A DNA stretch of 64,000 bases from Cryptomeria japonica (taxonomy: Eukaryota > Streptophyta > Pinopsida > Cupressales > Cupressaceae): contig NC_081412.1 of assembly GCF_030272615.1 (NCBI RefSeq), positions 548,916,488-548,980,487 on the forward strand, in the 5' to 3' direction. Both the position numbers and the translations under genes were made by a program. Positions 31,526 to 44,604 of the stretch are shown here, piece by piece. The stretch's first letter is position 1. The number at the start of each line of letters is the position of its first letter. Under the pieces are notes generated by a model. The model was not told the origin of the DNA, ran no database searches, and saw only the letters and a program-made list of their open reading frames with translations.

Positions 31526-34500
31526 GCATAGATATTTGGTGTTATGCAGGTTTACAGGTACTAGACATCGACTTCACCTGGCTTCACAGGTCTGAGTGTG
31601 TCTTTAACCCAATGGCAAGTTGATAACAAAGAAAGATATTATGTCCTATCACATATTAGTCTAGTCGATTCCTTGCCAGTTCTAGTATTTTTGGTTGTTG
31701 TTATGTGATGTTTATTTAATTATTAATTGGGTTAATTTTACTATGGTAATTAATTAATTAATAATTTTATAAGTTTTAAAGTGTAATTAATAAATAATAT
31801 TTATTGTGAGTTTAATATTATTTTAATAAATTATTTTATTGGGTTTATTGATTTTAGTCTTTTTGGTATTTTATTGTTATTTGATTTATTTTATTTGGAG
31901 CTTCTCTATTTAGGTGTTAATTAATTATTAATTATTTTATTTTATTTGGTTTATTGGATAATTGGGAGTTTTATTTAGTAATTATTATTATTATTTTAAT
32001 TATTTTCACTTTGTTTTCAAAGGTGGAAGTTGAGTGAGATTTATGTTTTGTATTGAAGTTGCTTTCTAAATTTCATGCATGAAGGGAGATTAGCTTTTGG
32101 GATTTTTGCTTTAATTTTTATTTAGGTTTTGAAGTTTATTAAAAAAGGGAGAATTGTTTTATTATTGGTGGATGGAATTGGTTTTGGAGAGATGTGATAA
32201 TTTTGGAGAATTTTTCTTGGATCTTTGGAAGAAGTTTTTTGTGCGTGCTTGGTCAATTGTGATTGCATCTTCGATTCTTTCTCAGATTTAGTCCTTTCTT
32301 CTATATTTCAAGTTGGAGATTTTCTAATACCTTTAAATTTAATTTTCATTTATATCTTTTATTTTCAAGGAGGAATGATTGTCTACATTATGTTTGAATT
32401 TGTCTTCTGGGTATTTTAGGGGAAATTGGTAATTTATTGTTAATCATATTGGTATAATCAAAATTTTCTCTTTACTATATATCTATGGGAATTTGGGGTT
32501 TTGCTGTGAATTAATCCTTTGTGTTAATATTTTCATGTCATATAAGAGATTTGTGTTATACTTTCTATTATTGAATCCATATCTTCTTTATATATAGATT
32601 GATTTTGGGTGTATTGTAAATCTGGCTTTTGGATTTTGTCGTGAATTTTCCTTTGTGCATACTTTTCATCTCTTGGATTGTTTAAGTCATTTCTATTGAT
32701 CATACGTGCCTTTCCAAGTTATCTATGTTAAGATTGAGCTTCATTTGCATTTTTGAGTGTCAAATTGGGGATTTTATATTTCTTTGTGTCGTATTTTTCT
32801 ATGTTTTCATATGTGCTATTTCTTTTTACATTAACGCTATTTCATTTGCATATGCGCTAAACTATTTTATAAATGTGCTAAAATGTGTTATAAATGCGCT
32901 ACTTTGTGTTATATGTGCTACTTCATGTTATGTGTGCTACTTTGTGTTATATGCTCGATTTCATGTTATAAATGCTCTACTTCATGTTATAAAAGTGCGA
33001 CTTCATGTTATAAATGCGTGACTTCATGTTATATGTGCTATTCTGTGTTATATGTGCATTTTGAAGTTATTTTTCTTGTTTTCGCCAGTTAGAGTCAGAC
33101 TAGAGACTTGTTTTTATACTTTAGATTATTTGTGATGTTTTCAAGAATCAGTTTATTAGATTTTCGATGGATATTTGTCATATTTCTTGATATGGCATAA
33201 ATTATATTCACATTGTATTATGACTAAAAAAGTTTTACTGTGATATTTAGTTTGTTGTTTGGGAGCCTTTGATTATGCACATCATGAATTTTATGTGATA
33301 TATTGGTGATTATTGATTACTGAATTATTCCTAGATTGTAGAAGCATATTAGGGGAAGTGTCTTTCAGTTGAGTATTGGGGTCACCACCAAGAGGTTCCT
33401 TGTAAGGATTCTTGGGGGACTACCAATAGATCTCATTGAAGGTTATTTGTAAACAAGTGATAAACTTAATTAATTTACTTGGTTTTGGGAAGTATTCACA
33501 TAATAAGATAATAATATGTATTGGTTCCTCACTCATGACCTAGAGTGCTAGTTCAGGCTCAGGATGAGATTGGGAAGGCCTTGATGGCATGATTGTACTC
33601 CCTTCTCTGCATGATAGGTTGAGATGGTTTTGCATGGGTGTCTTTTACCAAGAGGTTCCGTGTAAAATTGCTTGGAGTTCTAGATGATAGTTCGTGATTA
33701 CACTTTCCCCTAACTATGTGTCTATTATCTTAGCCTTGTTTCATGGTTGTCTCTAGTGAGTATTGATTTATATTTGAGCCCATTATTTGTGTTGGAATTA
33801 TTGGTTTATGTTATTTGGTTATGTTTTCATGGGAGTTAGGTATTAGTCTAAGCCTAGTATGTGTGGGATCTTATATCATTCTCTAGAAATGGAGGGGTGG
33901 TTCCTTTTGGTTCCACATGGTCGAGCAGTTGTGTCTTTTCTTTCATTGGAATTCATCTTCATTAGATGTTCATGAGTGTGATGGATACTTCTATTTTTCT
34001 TCAGTTCTTATGCTATGGATTCTTGAAACAGATGTATATTATGACTTACTATTTGGAGTAGATATTGTATATTGTATATTGGTTATCAATACATGATGAG
34101 ATAAGAAATATGTAATGTAATTATGATCTATGTAATATTTGATTTGAAAGCAATTCATGAACGAGTGTTTTAATGACATTTTAATATAGTTGTATATCTC
34201 TTGTTGTATTGTAACTAAGTAGTGACATTATGGTACCCTAGGGATGGATGTTTATACATTTTGATATTATTTCTGGTTGTGCACTTATGATATTCTTAAT
34301 GAGTAATTGTAGCTAATGTATTATGGTATCTTTTAAAAAAAATTATCGTTAACTTCCTAGATTATGTGTTAGTTTCTCTAGGGTTTCATGGCAGGCATTA
34401 CATCTTTCATGTGATTTACATAAGAGAATATATCTAGAAAAACCTCTATTTTTAGTTCAATCTACCAATACTTTTCTTGTATGTTACCTAAAAAAATCCC

Positions 34501-37500
34501 ATTATAGACAAACAATCTTCTAAAGAATCACATGAAATGGATAATTTTGTTACATGAATAATGATTTTATAGGTGTTTCTTGGGTCTAATAATATACACT
34601 GAGAAGTAAAAAGATAATACTTTCATTGTTGTTTATCTTGATTATTTCATTATCACTAGTAGCTCCACTAAGCACTCTATGGTTTATGTTATAAATTCAA
34701 GTCTTAAGTTGTCATGGAACTCCTTCTTGCAACTTGGAGATGTGTAGATCTTGACAAGAGTTCAACTATGTATCTAGGGATGCTTAGGTTGTGGTTGTGC
34801 CTTTTCACTTATGAGTGCTTGCTCATAGTTTGTGCTTCATAATGTTATTTGTGACTAGTACCTTATGATTCATGGTGTGCATGGACTATTTCCATGTTTG
34901 ACATGGCATTCCTTAGCATGTAATTCATTAGTGTTATTTATATTGAGATGTGTGTATGTTATTGTACCAAGTTCCTTGTGAGGAGTTGATGTATTCCTTC
35001 ATGATGATAGATAATGGGATGTATGTGAGATGGTATTATACCTATTTTATCATGCTTCAATTTAATATTGTGTGAGATATTGGTTAAATATATATTAAAT
35101 ATGATTAAAAACTTTAGATGTTTTGAAACATTAATATTCATGTTGAAATGAAATCATAATTTGATTTAGATTAGTTAAATGCAATGATATTATAACTGCG
35201 ATATTAAACCCATTTCCATGATTTTTTATATGCTTTGCCTATTATGTACATGCACATGTACACTTCATGTTTTTAGAGAGATTACAACTATAAGTTATTT
35301 CTTCACTTGGATCTACAAGTTTGAGTTTTACCCTAATGGTCATTATATGAGAGATTTCACATTAGCCATAAATGTTTAGCCCTAACCATCATACTTGGAT
35401 TGAGTATAATTTTCCATTATTATGTTCAGTGATTACCATAGATATTATAATTGGTAATATTTTGGAAACCCTAATCTCTATGTGGACACCCATTAATGAG
35501 TTTTTGAATATTTTATGTGAATCCATGATTCTATAAATTTAAATTGAAAAATGCTATTTGGTTTTAAATTTGTCATTTAATACTCAAATTGAAATGTGGA
35601 GTATATGTGCTTTTTTATTATGTATTTGGAAAATTAGGACAGATAAAATAGGTTGAAAATTGAGAAAATGTCATTTAATCATTTTAATTCAAAATAAAAA
35701 AAAAATGGAGCTTATTTTTTATATAGAAAAATTGTGCAAGAAAACCATCTCTCCTTGGAAATTTATTTTGTGGTTTGGGAGGGCAATTGTGAATGAAATT
35801 GACTAATATTAAATTTATTAGGATAAGATTTTGGAGTGGATTAGATTTTGTTCTATGGATTGAAGCATTTTTTTTGTATGTGTGAAAAGTTTTTAATTTT
35901 AATTTTTAGCTAAAAGTGGCATTAATTCCTTATTTCTTCTCCTTTTACTTTGGTTTCTATTTCTAAATGATTGGAAAGTTTTTAATGGACTAGGAGTTAC
36001 CTCTCCATTGGTTGTAGAACTAAAATTATTAGTTCATTTAATTATTTTGAGATTATTTTTATAAAATGATGAAAATGAGGTGCTAGGCACTTTCCAAAAG
36101 GGTGTTCTTGAAAACTTATGATAATTTTTGATGAACTATTTTTGTAAAAATGAGAGCATATGTTATTAATTGTGAAAATGGATCCATTTGTATCATGTGT
36201 GAACAATTTGGTGAAAGTGAGAGAAATTAAGAAAAAATGTATTATTGACTATTTTATTCTTTGTGTTTGTTTCATGGCATATTTGTTTGTTAATGTGATG
36301 ATCCTAGAGTATAGGTATAAAAAATAGTTGTAGGAATGGCTTCCATTGAGAGTCAGGGTACAAAGGGGCCACCATGATAACTAATTCTAAAGTTATGGTA
36401 AAAAGTGAAAACTAATAAAACATATTTAATTAATTAACCAAGAGAATGGATGACCCTCTCATGCCTTGAGTGCTTATAAAGACTAAGGGTGAATTAGGAA
36501 GACCTATCCATCTATGGAGAGTTGATGTAGTAAGTTTTAGTCTCCTTGTCTCTTTATAGGACTTATCCGCTCTACATGAGCCATCTCTTTAAGATACACG
36601 ATGATAATTCCCTCTTCTTCTCTATAATATATAACTCCTTAAGTAGTTGAGTAATATCTGAAACATAACTATTCCTCTCCTACACTCGAATGCCTTATTT
36701 GTGTGAGTGCTTTTGACCATGTGACTATTTCCTAGCAAGGAGGGACAAGGTATTTTTATTATATGTTGTTGCGTGGTGTATATACCATAATTATGGTCCG
36801 AAGGATAGTAGACCAAGCTGCTCAATGAACTCTTCTCTCATGGATTTACTTATGCTTCTTAGTTGTTTCATCATCATGTAATTGTATATTGACAGTATAT
36901 TTGAGTCTTCTCATAATGAAAATTTAATTTCTTATATTTGATCCTTCATTTAGATGGATGTAATTATTATTGTATTGTGTGATTGGTTTTGAATTGGTTT
37001 CCATGTCTTGACGTTAGAACTAAGCATTATCGCTTCATGATTTGATCAAACTACTTATGTTAATTAGGGTGAAACAAATGTACTAACTTATTTTTTAACA
37101 TAAAATTAATTTAATTAGTCTTAGAGTCATCTTGAGTGGTGTTGTAGGTCCCCACTATATATTTGCCATGTCTTCTACTATCATTTCAAGTAGTGTTGTG
37201 ATTTTTTTGAGCTAATCAAGACCCTCTTGTATATTTTTGCAAGGTTTTGTAATTGTGTGTCCTTACAACCTTTGGATTAGGGTATGTTAGGCATGTGAGT
37301 GAGGTAACTATGAAGCTTTGCATCTTCTATTTATGCATTGATGGTGTTTAGCACCCAAGGAGGTCATTTTTTTGGTTCTTCCCTAAATCAAGTTTATCAT
37401 TTTGGTGCTCCTATGACATCATGGATTCTTGTACATGTGTTATTTGCATTTCTAGGGTCTTAGTGACCAATCCTTGGCTCCAGATTGGTCACTTACAAGG

Positions 37501-37854
37501 ACATAAGAGTAAAATAGGACTCTAATATACTCATGACTTTTGACAACACCCGTAGGATGTCTGATAAGTTCTCTTCCATCCTAACAAAATATTTTATCCT
37601 TAAAGAACTCGTGTACTAGAAGAAATTTTTAAAATGATCTACTTAAAAAGAAAACTTTTTGTAACTGTGTAAGCATTAATTTTGACTGACATGCCAATGC
37701 CTAATAAATGGGAGTTGAGAGTTTGGAATATTTTGCAATAAATTGTTCAACTACAAAACACAACCACAAAAGAAAAGATGATTTCTTGTGTAATATCAAT
37801 TTTTTTTGAAAATTTGATTGTTTGGGTGAAATAGGCTCATGCAAGTTTTGCCTT
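31521..37854. other. AT-rich region, no gene seen
   Basis: It contains TTAATTAATTA-type runs (31700-32000) and the motif array at 32811-33060. It also contains two copies of a short imperfect palindrome, CCAAGAGGTTCC...CTTGG (near 33393 and 33649). ORFs here are short and AT-biased, and I support none. Confidence 0.55.
32811..33060. repeat. Array of TGCGCTA/TGTGCTA motif
   Basis: About 13 copies of a unit like TTATAAATGCGCTACTT recur at about 18-21 bp spacing. Many have TGTGCTA in place of TGCGCTA, as expected from CpG decay. It resembles the GCGC array at 9609-9907 in core and density, but the flanks differ. Confidence 0.7.
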
Positions 37855-38285
37855 CATGGAGCTCGAATTCTTCATTTGCACATGCAACTGCATCTTTGTC
37901 TCCTTCTCTCTAGATGTGAGCCACCTTAAATATTCAAAAGGAGGAGAGGAGATTCTTTATACTATGAGTTTCATTGTCAATGTTCCAGTAATCCACCCTA
38001 TTCTTGAGGATTGTGTGAATAATAATCTAGGAGTCACCTTGAATATGGATATTGTCCACTCCCAATCTACTAGCCAATTGAACTGCAAGAATAGCAGCCT
38101 TGGCTGCTACCTGATTGTCCGTACTCACCCCTTGGTTTTGGTTACATTTGGCAATAATGAGGCCCTGGTCATCTCTTGCAATACATCACACAACACCATC
38201 AAAATTGGTCTTGATACAATCTTGCTTTGGTGATGTCCATGAGACTTGTTCTCTTGTTGTTTTAGAAGGATTAACCTTTTGAATC
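37855..38285 (-). pseudogene. RNase H-like domain relic (RVT_3 type, LINE or plant ribonuclease H-like)
   Basis: Translating the minus strand gives REQVSWTSPK then CIKTNFDGVV, the usual entry to the plant RNase H-like domain (W..P..G..K.NFDG). ARDDQGLIIAKCNQNQGVS, AAILAVQLASRLGV, IQGDS, WNIDNE and a final VAHI*REGDKDAVACANE follow. The first Asp and the GDS Asp are present; the Glu position (normally in an AE..A motif) reads Ala/Lys. Stops occur at three or more points, and a short deletion after NFDGVV is likely. Plant L1-type LINEs end in such a domain, and stand-alone genes exist too; no RT was found beside it. Confidence 0.75.
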
Positions 38286-40119
38286 CTATTAATGGGCTAT
38301 TGGGCCTATTGATTATTGTTTAATGTAGGTTTATATAAATGTGTTTATTTCTTATTTTGAATGTTTAGAATACTGAACCCCATTCTACTATTTTACATTT
38401 TGGTGAACCTGACATTTCCTTGCATAATTCTTTATTTGGATATTTAGATCTGAGTTTATTTGCATATCATTTTCATATTTAAAGATATCAATTACTAAAA
38501 TCAATCATTTCTATACCTTATTTTTCTTATTTAAGTGGTTAATTGACCATTTTATTTCTATATAACATTATTTAATAACTTTTTTTATTATGAGCACTTG
38601 CTATATTCCATTAGCTTCTACTTATTTATGTATGAGTTTCAATATCCATTTCTCAAATCCAATGTCCCAATGAGAAGAATTTGTAGACTTATGGCTTCCC
38701 ATATGTGGAATCTTGTGTTTTTTTGTGTGGTCACATTGAGTTGGTTAGTGGAGTATTTCAACTCAATTCTATAGTGTTGTTTCTATTCCAAAAGTGAGTT
38801 GTGTTGGATTATGCTTGGTATGTTCAGTTTTCTACATATCCGATTGGATTATTCTATTTGGATCATATCTTTTTGGTCCAAATATGAATTGGACGTTGAG
38901 TTAGAATATTTATATGGGTCTCACCATGGTGTGTGGAGGGGTAAAAGCACAAAACTGTGTTACGTTTCAGGCCAACTTATCAACACAAGTGAATTTAAGT
39001 AATTCTAACTAAAAAATAACTTTAGTCAAACATATGGTCTAGAGAGATGCATTATAGTTATCTTATATATGGAAACTTTTCCAATTGGAATTGTCTACTA
39101 AATGTATATTTTATACCACTTTGGGTCTAATTACCAATTTATTTATTTTTTTGAAAAACTCGATGTTTCAACAACTCCCACTCTTATAAATAATATATTT
39201 TTTAAATGTAAAAATATGCTTTTGTAGATCTATAAGTGAATTTTCCAAAATATATATCTTTTAATATTTTAATTAGTTTTTATATTTTTATATTTTATTT
39301 TTATTAAAATTAGGTCATCAACACTAAAAGATAAGGTTGATTATCTTGTAAAGGAAAACTACTAAAATTTATTTAAAAGTTTTGAAAAAAATAAATGCAC
39401 TTGAGAAAAGAGTCTATGTCGAGATGATATAATTCTTTTTTTAATTTGGAAAAACAAATAATAAACAATGTGATGCCAAATGGAAAGAGTTATATTTCAA
39501 TATATAAATTGAAGTTACATGAGGCATCACACTTTATATATAAAAAAATTGAAGAGAAAAAGGTAAAATTTAATATATAAAGTGTGATGCCTCATGTAAC
39601 TTCAATTTTAGTATTTTATCAACAACTAAATTATAGTGTTTACTTTATAAGAAAGTACATTCAACTAATTTTTTGAATTTTAAAAAAAAATTATGAACAT
39701 AAAATATACAAAAAATAAATATTATTATTTTACATCATTTCAAAATTCAAAACATATATTTAACTTTCTATTGATTCAATTTAAAAAGTTGAAACAACAT
39801 CGGTCATTTCCTTTATAAAAGTGTGACATAGCTTTGTGCTTTTACTTAGAGATCCACATTAGGTAATTTGCATTAGAAGATGTATTTTGACTAACTGAGT
39901 GCTAAGCCTTATTGTTTATCTACACATTACATTTTGTGGTGACTTTGTAGGATATGTTAGTTTGTGCGGTTCATTGGTTTCAACTCGGAAGGATGTATTG
40001 TGATGGTTTTAGGTCACATCTTTCTCCTAGAGAAGACATCCATGAGTATTTTTGTTCTAGACGGCTTATTTTGTGCAAAATTATTTATTTGATTTTTGGC
40101 TGACTATCAATTAGGTTTT
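38286..40119. other. AT-rich spacer with one perfect hairpin
   Basis: No gene is supported. The 35-bp hairpin at 39506-39608 is the only structured item noted. Confidence 0.55.
39506..39608. repeat. Perfect 35-bp inverted repeat
   Basis: Arms 39506-39540 (AAATTGAAGTTACATGAGGC...) and 39574-39608 are exact complements with a 33-nt AT-rich loop. No mismatch was seen, in an otherwise old, decayed region. Confidence 0.9.
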
Positions 40120-40924
40120 TGATGTAGGAGAATCCCCGGTTGATAGCGATCTTGCATCAACCAAAAACATTTTCTTTCTGTTTTTCTTTTTGTTTGCAGT
40201 TTCAACTTTTCTTTCTATATGTCTCGGTTTTGGCTCACTGGATCCTGTGGAGTTCGATTCTACTTGAAGGCTTGATCATCTTTCTTGTTTCTAGACCGTA
40301 TTACATTTGGATCATTTTCTAGCAAGATATCGCTATCGGTTTCCTTGATAGTTTCATGTTATCGGTTGATAGTTCTTGTTACTCGTTGCATGGACCTATT
40401 TTAGTGATCTACCAGAACCCCTTCCGAAGCTTGTAGAGCCTTGGGCATTGATTCTTATGTTCCTTGGCATGTGGCTGACCATTTCCTGGGATCGACATTT
40501 CATCCTTTGGATTTTCTGGAGGAATCTCTTGGCAGAGGCCAACCTTGTCTATTTTACATGTTAGGTCTTGTTCTTTAGGTTTTGATCCCTTTTGGGCCAA
40601 CTCGATCCTTTGGATCGATATAAATAAATATAATTGCGCATTAGAATGAAATAAACAGAAAAATCAAATAGCGAGACTATGCGTAGAAGATAGATCTTAT
40701 GATTCAAGGTCCTAGTTGTGACCTATTCTGTATGTTCTACCAGGGCTATGAGCCGATCATGATATATTCTGGTTGTTACTAGTTGATTATAATAAATTTT
40801 CATGCAATAAAAACAATATGTTTTGCATTTCCTCCATCATATCTTTGTGTTTTTGTTGTGTTTACTCTTGCTGACCGGTCCAGATTGATCTCTTTGAGGT
40901 CGCTCCTCACCAGTGACTGCTTCA
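40120..40924 (+). repeat. 5' LTR of decayed chromovirus
   Basis: It matches 54388-55192 end to end with many substitutions (TGATGTAGGAG against TGATGCAGGAG at the start). TATAAATAAATA at 40619-40630 is the likely TATA box. Confidence 0.85.
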
Positions 40925-40926
40925 AG

Positions 40927-40937
40927 TGGTATTAGAG
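40927..40937 (+). promoter_or_regulatory. Primer-binding site (initiator tRNA-Met, decayed)
   Basis: TGGTATTAGAG lies two bases after the LTR end. It resembles the initiator-Met primer site TGGTATCAGAG with one C-to-T change. Confidence 0.75.
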
Positions 40938-41032
40938 AGAAGTTTCATTCCGAAGGTTTCATGTCCTAAAATTTTTGTTGTAGGGTGGTAGATTGTGGAT
41001 CCAAACTGCTACTACAGAGGATCGGCTTGAAC

Positions 41033-42079
41033 GATGGCGTGAAGAGGAGCTAGGAATGGTGGAGTGCGTGGGAATGTAGACCCTGCTATGATGGAGATGT
41101 TGAGAGGTATAGCAGCCTGGTTGGAAGCCGTGGAGATAGCCTAGAGAAGAGGTCGACATATTGAAGATGTGAGTGAAGATGAAGGAGAAGAAGGCCCGAT
41201 AGAATAAGGAAACCTACTGGTGGTTGATCTAGATGAGGAAAGGTTTTTGAGGGTTTTGAGTAGGGCAAATACTAAACCTCATTTTATCCCACCAGAATAT
41301 GATTGGAAGTTGGATTTGGATGAATTGATGGATTGGATCTCAGAGATGGAGAAGTATTTCAATTTTAAAAACATTGCAGAAGAGAGGAAGGTGAAATATG
41401 CATGTACTTGATTGAAAGGTCATGCATCTCTTTGGTGGGAGCATTTTCTAGTTGATAGACAAAGAAGAGTTAAAGAGAAGATTAATACATGGGATCAGAT
41501 GATTGCTAAGTTGAAGTCAAAGTTTATGCCAGCTGATTATCAAGTGAATCTATTCCGGAAGTTGGAGAATTTGAGATAGAAGGAATCTAGTGTAAAGGAT
41601 TACACCGAAGCATTTTACAAGTTGACTATTGGATCCGAACATGTTGATGATGAAGTTGAAAAAATTGCAAGATATTCGAATGGATTGAGGATGTCTATAC
41701 AAGATGAATTCTATTTGATCAAATTGGAGAGTGTTGAAGAGGCTTACTAGTAACAAGAGAAGTTAAATAAAAGACATGAGTAGAGGCAGAGAGGCAGTGG
41801 TGGAAGGTTTATCAGAGGAAGATTTCAAGGAGGAAGAGGATATACTGGAGGTAGAGGTAAAGATCAGAACAAGGACAAAGAAGTGAACAAAGAAGGTAAT
41901 TCATACTGGAAGGATGATAAAAATTTCTATCGGAGGAGAGAACCGAATGGCTACTAGAATGAGAATTTTGGAAGACAAGACAAGACAAGAGAACATTTAG
42001 AGGAACCTTCTTTAAGTGTGGAGGAGAAGGACATCATGCATTCGAGTGTAAGAAGACAGAGAATACTAGAAGAGAAACA
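41033..42079 (+). pseudogene. gag: Gag of decayed chromovirus
   Basis: A probable ATG at 41033 is followed three codons later by a stop. The Gag core is readable: FIPPEYDWKLDLDELMDWIS, EMEKYFNF, then after a stop LKGHASLWWEHFL and WDQMIAKLKSKFMPADYQVN. A Gly/Arg-rich tail (RGRFQGGRGYTGGRG) precedes a zinc knuckle whose first Cys reads Phe (FFKCGGEGHHAFEC). At least four in-frame stops are present. Confidence 0.8.
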
Positions 42080-42895
42080 GTGGTGGAAGAAAACCCCATC
42101 GGATCAGACAACAAACCGGAAGATGGAGAACTGTTGGTGATGAGGAGAGCTTTGTGTCATACAAGAGGAGATGAAGGTCCTTTGCAGAGGAATAATTTGT
42201 TCAAGGCTAGATGTAAGGTATCTGATAAGTATTGTAAAGTTTTTATTGATAGTGGTAGTTCTAAAACTCTTAATTCAGAAGAGATGGTGAATAAGTTGAA
42301 TTTGGAGAGACCGAAACACCGTAAGCCTTATCAGATAGCATGGATTCAGGATGAACATAAGTTTTTAGTAAGTGAGCAATGTTTGGTGAAATTGAAAAGT
42401 GGGAATTATCATGATGAAGTCTTGTGTGATATTGTGCCTATGGATATTTGTCATCTTTTGTTGGGTAGACCTTGGCAATTCGATACACAGGTAGTACATG
42501 ATGGGAGGAAGAATACATACATTATTGTGGCCAATGGGATGAAGCAAACCTTGTTACCCTTGGAGGAACCTTTGAATAATGAAGTCTATACTAATGCTAG
42601 AATCTATTTGGTAGATGGAAGGAAATTCATGGATGGATTGAGGAATGAGAATGTGTGTTTTGCCTTAATTCCCAAGAAGACTAAGAAACCAGAACCAGAA
42701 GGAGAACAACCAAAGGAGATAGAAGATTTTCTGATAGAATATGAAGGCAACATTTCAGATAATTTACATGCTGGATTGCCACCTGTGATAAGTATTAGTC
42801 ATGGCATGGACTTCGTTCCCGAAGCTAGTTTTCCTAAGAAAGTTACACACTGGTTGACATTGGGAGAGAATGAAGAGATGAATAGACAAGTGTAG
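42080..42895 (+). pseudogene. pro: Protease and RT linker of decayed chromovirus
   Basis: A 271-codon open stretch. The aspartic protease motif is CKVFIDSGSSKTLNSEE (DSGSS) with downstream CHLLLGRPWQFD. The pre-RT linker FVPEASFPKKVTHWLT ends at a TAG. It is the best-preserved part of this element and aligns by eye with the protease of the chromovirus at 14990-15823. Confidence 0.85.
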
Positions 42896-43522
42896 GAGTT
42901 GTTTAAGAAAGGTTTGATTAGGGAGAGTTTAAGCCCTTGTGTAGTACTAATAGTATAATCACCTAAGAAGAATGGAGAGTGGAGAATGTGTACTGATTCA
43001 AGAGAAATAAACAAGATCACAGTGAAATACTAGTTTCCTTTACTTAGGATGGATGACATAATGGGCTGCTTGAGTGGAGAAAAATACTTTACAAAGATAA
43101 ATTTGAAGAGTGGAAGACAAAGATAGATTTGAAGAGTGGAAGACAACATTTAAGACAAATGAAGGACTGTATAAATGTTTGATGATGCTTTTTGGGTTTA
43201 CTAATGCACCAAGTACTTTTATGAGGCTGTTGAATGAGGTCTTGAAGAAATTCTTGGGTAAGATTTTTATTGTGTATTTGGATGAAATTCCGATTTCCAG
43301 TAAGACAAAAGAGGAAAATTTGTTGCAATTGAGCCAAGTTTTGTAGAGGTTGAGAGAAGAGAAGTTGTTGATAAATATCAAGAGGTGTACTTTCATGAAG
43401 GTTGAGTTAGTCTATTTGGGATTTCTGATATTTGAGGATGGTTTGAAGATGGATCTTGAGAAAGTGAAATCCATTGTTGAGTGGCCTACACCAGAAAGCA
43501 TTGGAGAGGTAAGATCATTTCA
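42896..43522 (+). pseudogene. pol: RT of decayed chromovirus, part 1
   Basis: RT motifs are readable across several stops and a duplicated GAAGAGTGGAAGACAA segment (about 43105-43150). They include RMCTDSREINKITVKY, then LMMLFGFTNAPSTFMRLLNE. The catalytic motif reads YLDEIPISSKTKEE, so the second Asp of YxDD is Glu. It ends at the insertion point of the inverted-repeat element in the RSFQG region. Confidence 0.85.
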
Positions 43523-44604
43523 GGGTGAACTCACAATAATGGTTCCCACTTTTTGGCCACTTTTGACACTGAGATGTACATTTTTAAAATAATCTTCAAC
43601 TTCCAAGAACTATAACTTTTAAACTATTAAAAATTTTAAGATGATGTAAATTAGTGATTTCTAACATTTTGTTTGTAGATTATATATACATTTTTTTCAA
43701 ATTTTTTTGAAGGATTTTAAAAAAAAAATTCCATCTCCCTCGAAAAGTAGTTTTTTACAACAAACTACATTTTTAAAGAGTGAGGTGCCTCCCAAAACGT
43801 ATAACTTTTTTTGTATAAATGATAAAAACTCAATTCTTTTGAATTTTGGTTTATAACATCAATATCCAGGGGTTGCATTTGGTTTTATAGTGATATGTTC
43901 AATATTTTTCATTTTATAAAGTTTTGAAGTCCGACTAGTCATAATTTAGACATAGGTTTACGTTTGAACACATAACTTGTTCTATATAAATCAAAATTCA
44001 ATTTTTTTTTTTTGTTAGAAAGAAGACATCAATACCAAGGGCATAGATATTTTTTAGAATTTTTTTGAATTAGTTTCTTATTTTTCCCAATGCGTTGAAT
44101 AGAGAAGTTCATGTTCGATGAAAAACCAATTTTCCATAAAATTAAAAAAACAAGGACATAATAAATTCAAAGTATAACAAAATTATACTCGTTGGAAAGC
44201 TTGCTCTGAGTACTACAATCTAATATTTCTAGGTTATCAAGATTATTTCATTTGTGCTTTGAACCAGAGCTCCGAAGTAAATAATTCTTCAGAATTCTAT
44301 AAATTTTTGGGAGAAACCTCAAATTAGAGGGTTCGAATGAACAGTACTTCGAGTGAATGGGGTTCACTCGAATCCATTATGGTTCAAGCGAACCCCAATT
44401 CATTTGAACCAATAGGCTTGATTTCGGCCCGTACAAAGTCACCCGCGGTTTGAGTGAACCCAGGTCCGCAACGTGGTTCGCTTGAACTACCAGGGGTAGT
44501 TCGAGCGAATACCACTATTTCGCTCGAACCTAGAAAATCGAAGTTCCCACTTTCGCCAAATTCCTTCATTGGCAAAAGTGGGAACCAGCTTTGTGAATTC
44601 ACCC
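43523..44604. mobile_element. Non-autonomous TIR DNA transposon inserted in the chromovirus pol
   Basis: The ends are inverted repeats of about 34 bp: GGGTGAACTCACAATAATGG... at 43523, and the complement of GGGTGAATTCACAAAGCTGG... ending at 44604. Both continue into TTCCCACTTTT. The flanks repeat TTCA (43519-43522, 44605-44608). The interior has no ORF. Near the right end (44331-44530) is a cluster of TTCGAGTGAA-type motifs in both orientations. Removing the element brings the RT and RNase H halves of pol together. The short duplication does not settle the superfamily. Confidence 0.8.

Noticed and set aside
37856..38233. 125-codon plus-strand ORF
   Set aside because: The opposite strand carries the recognisable RNase H-like relic; this ORF is its shadow.
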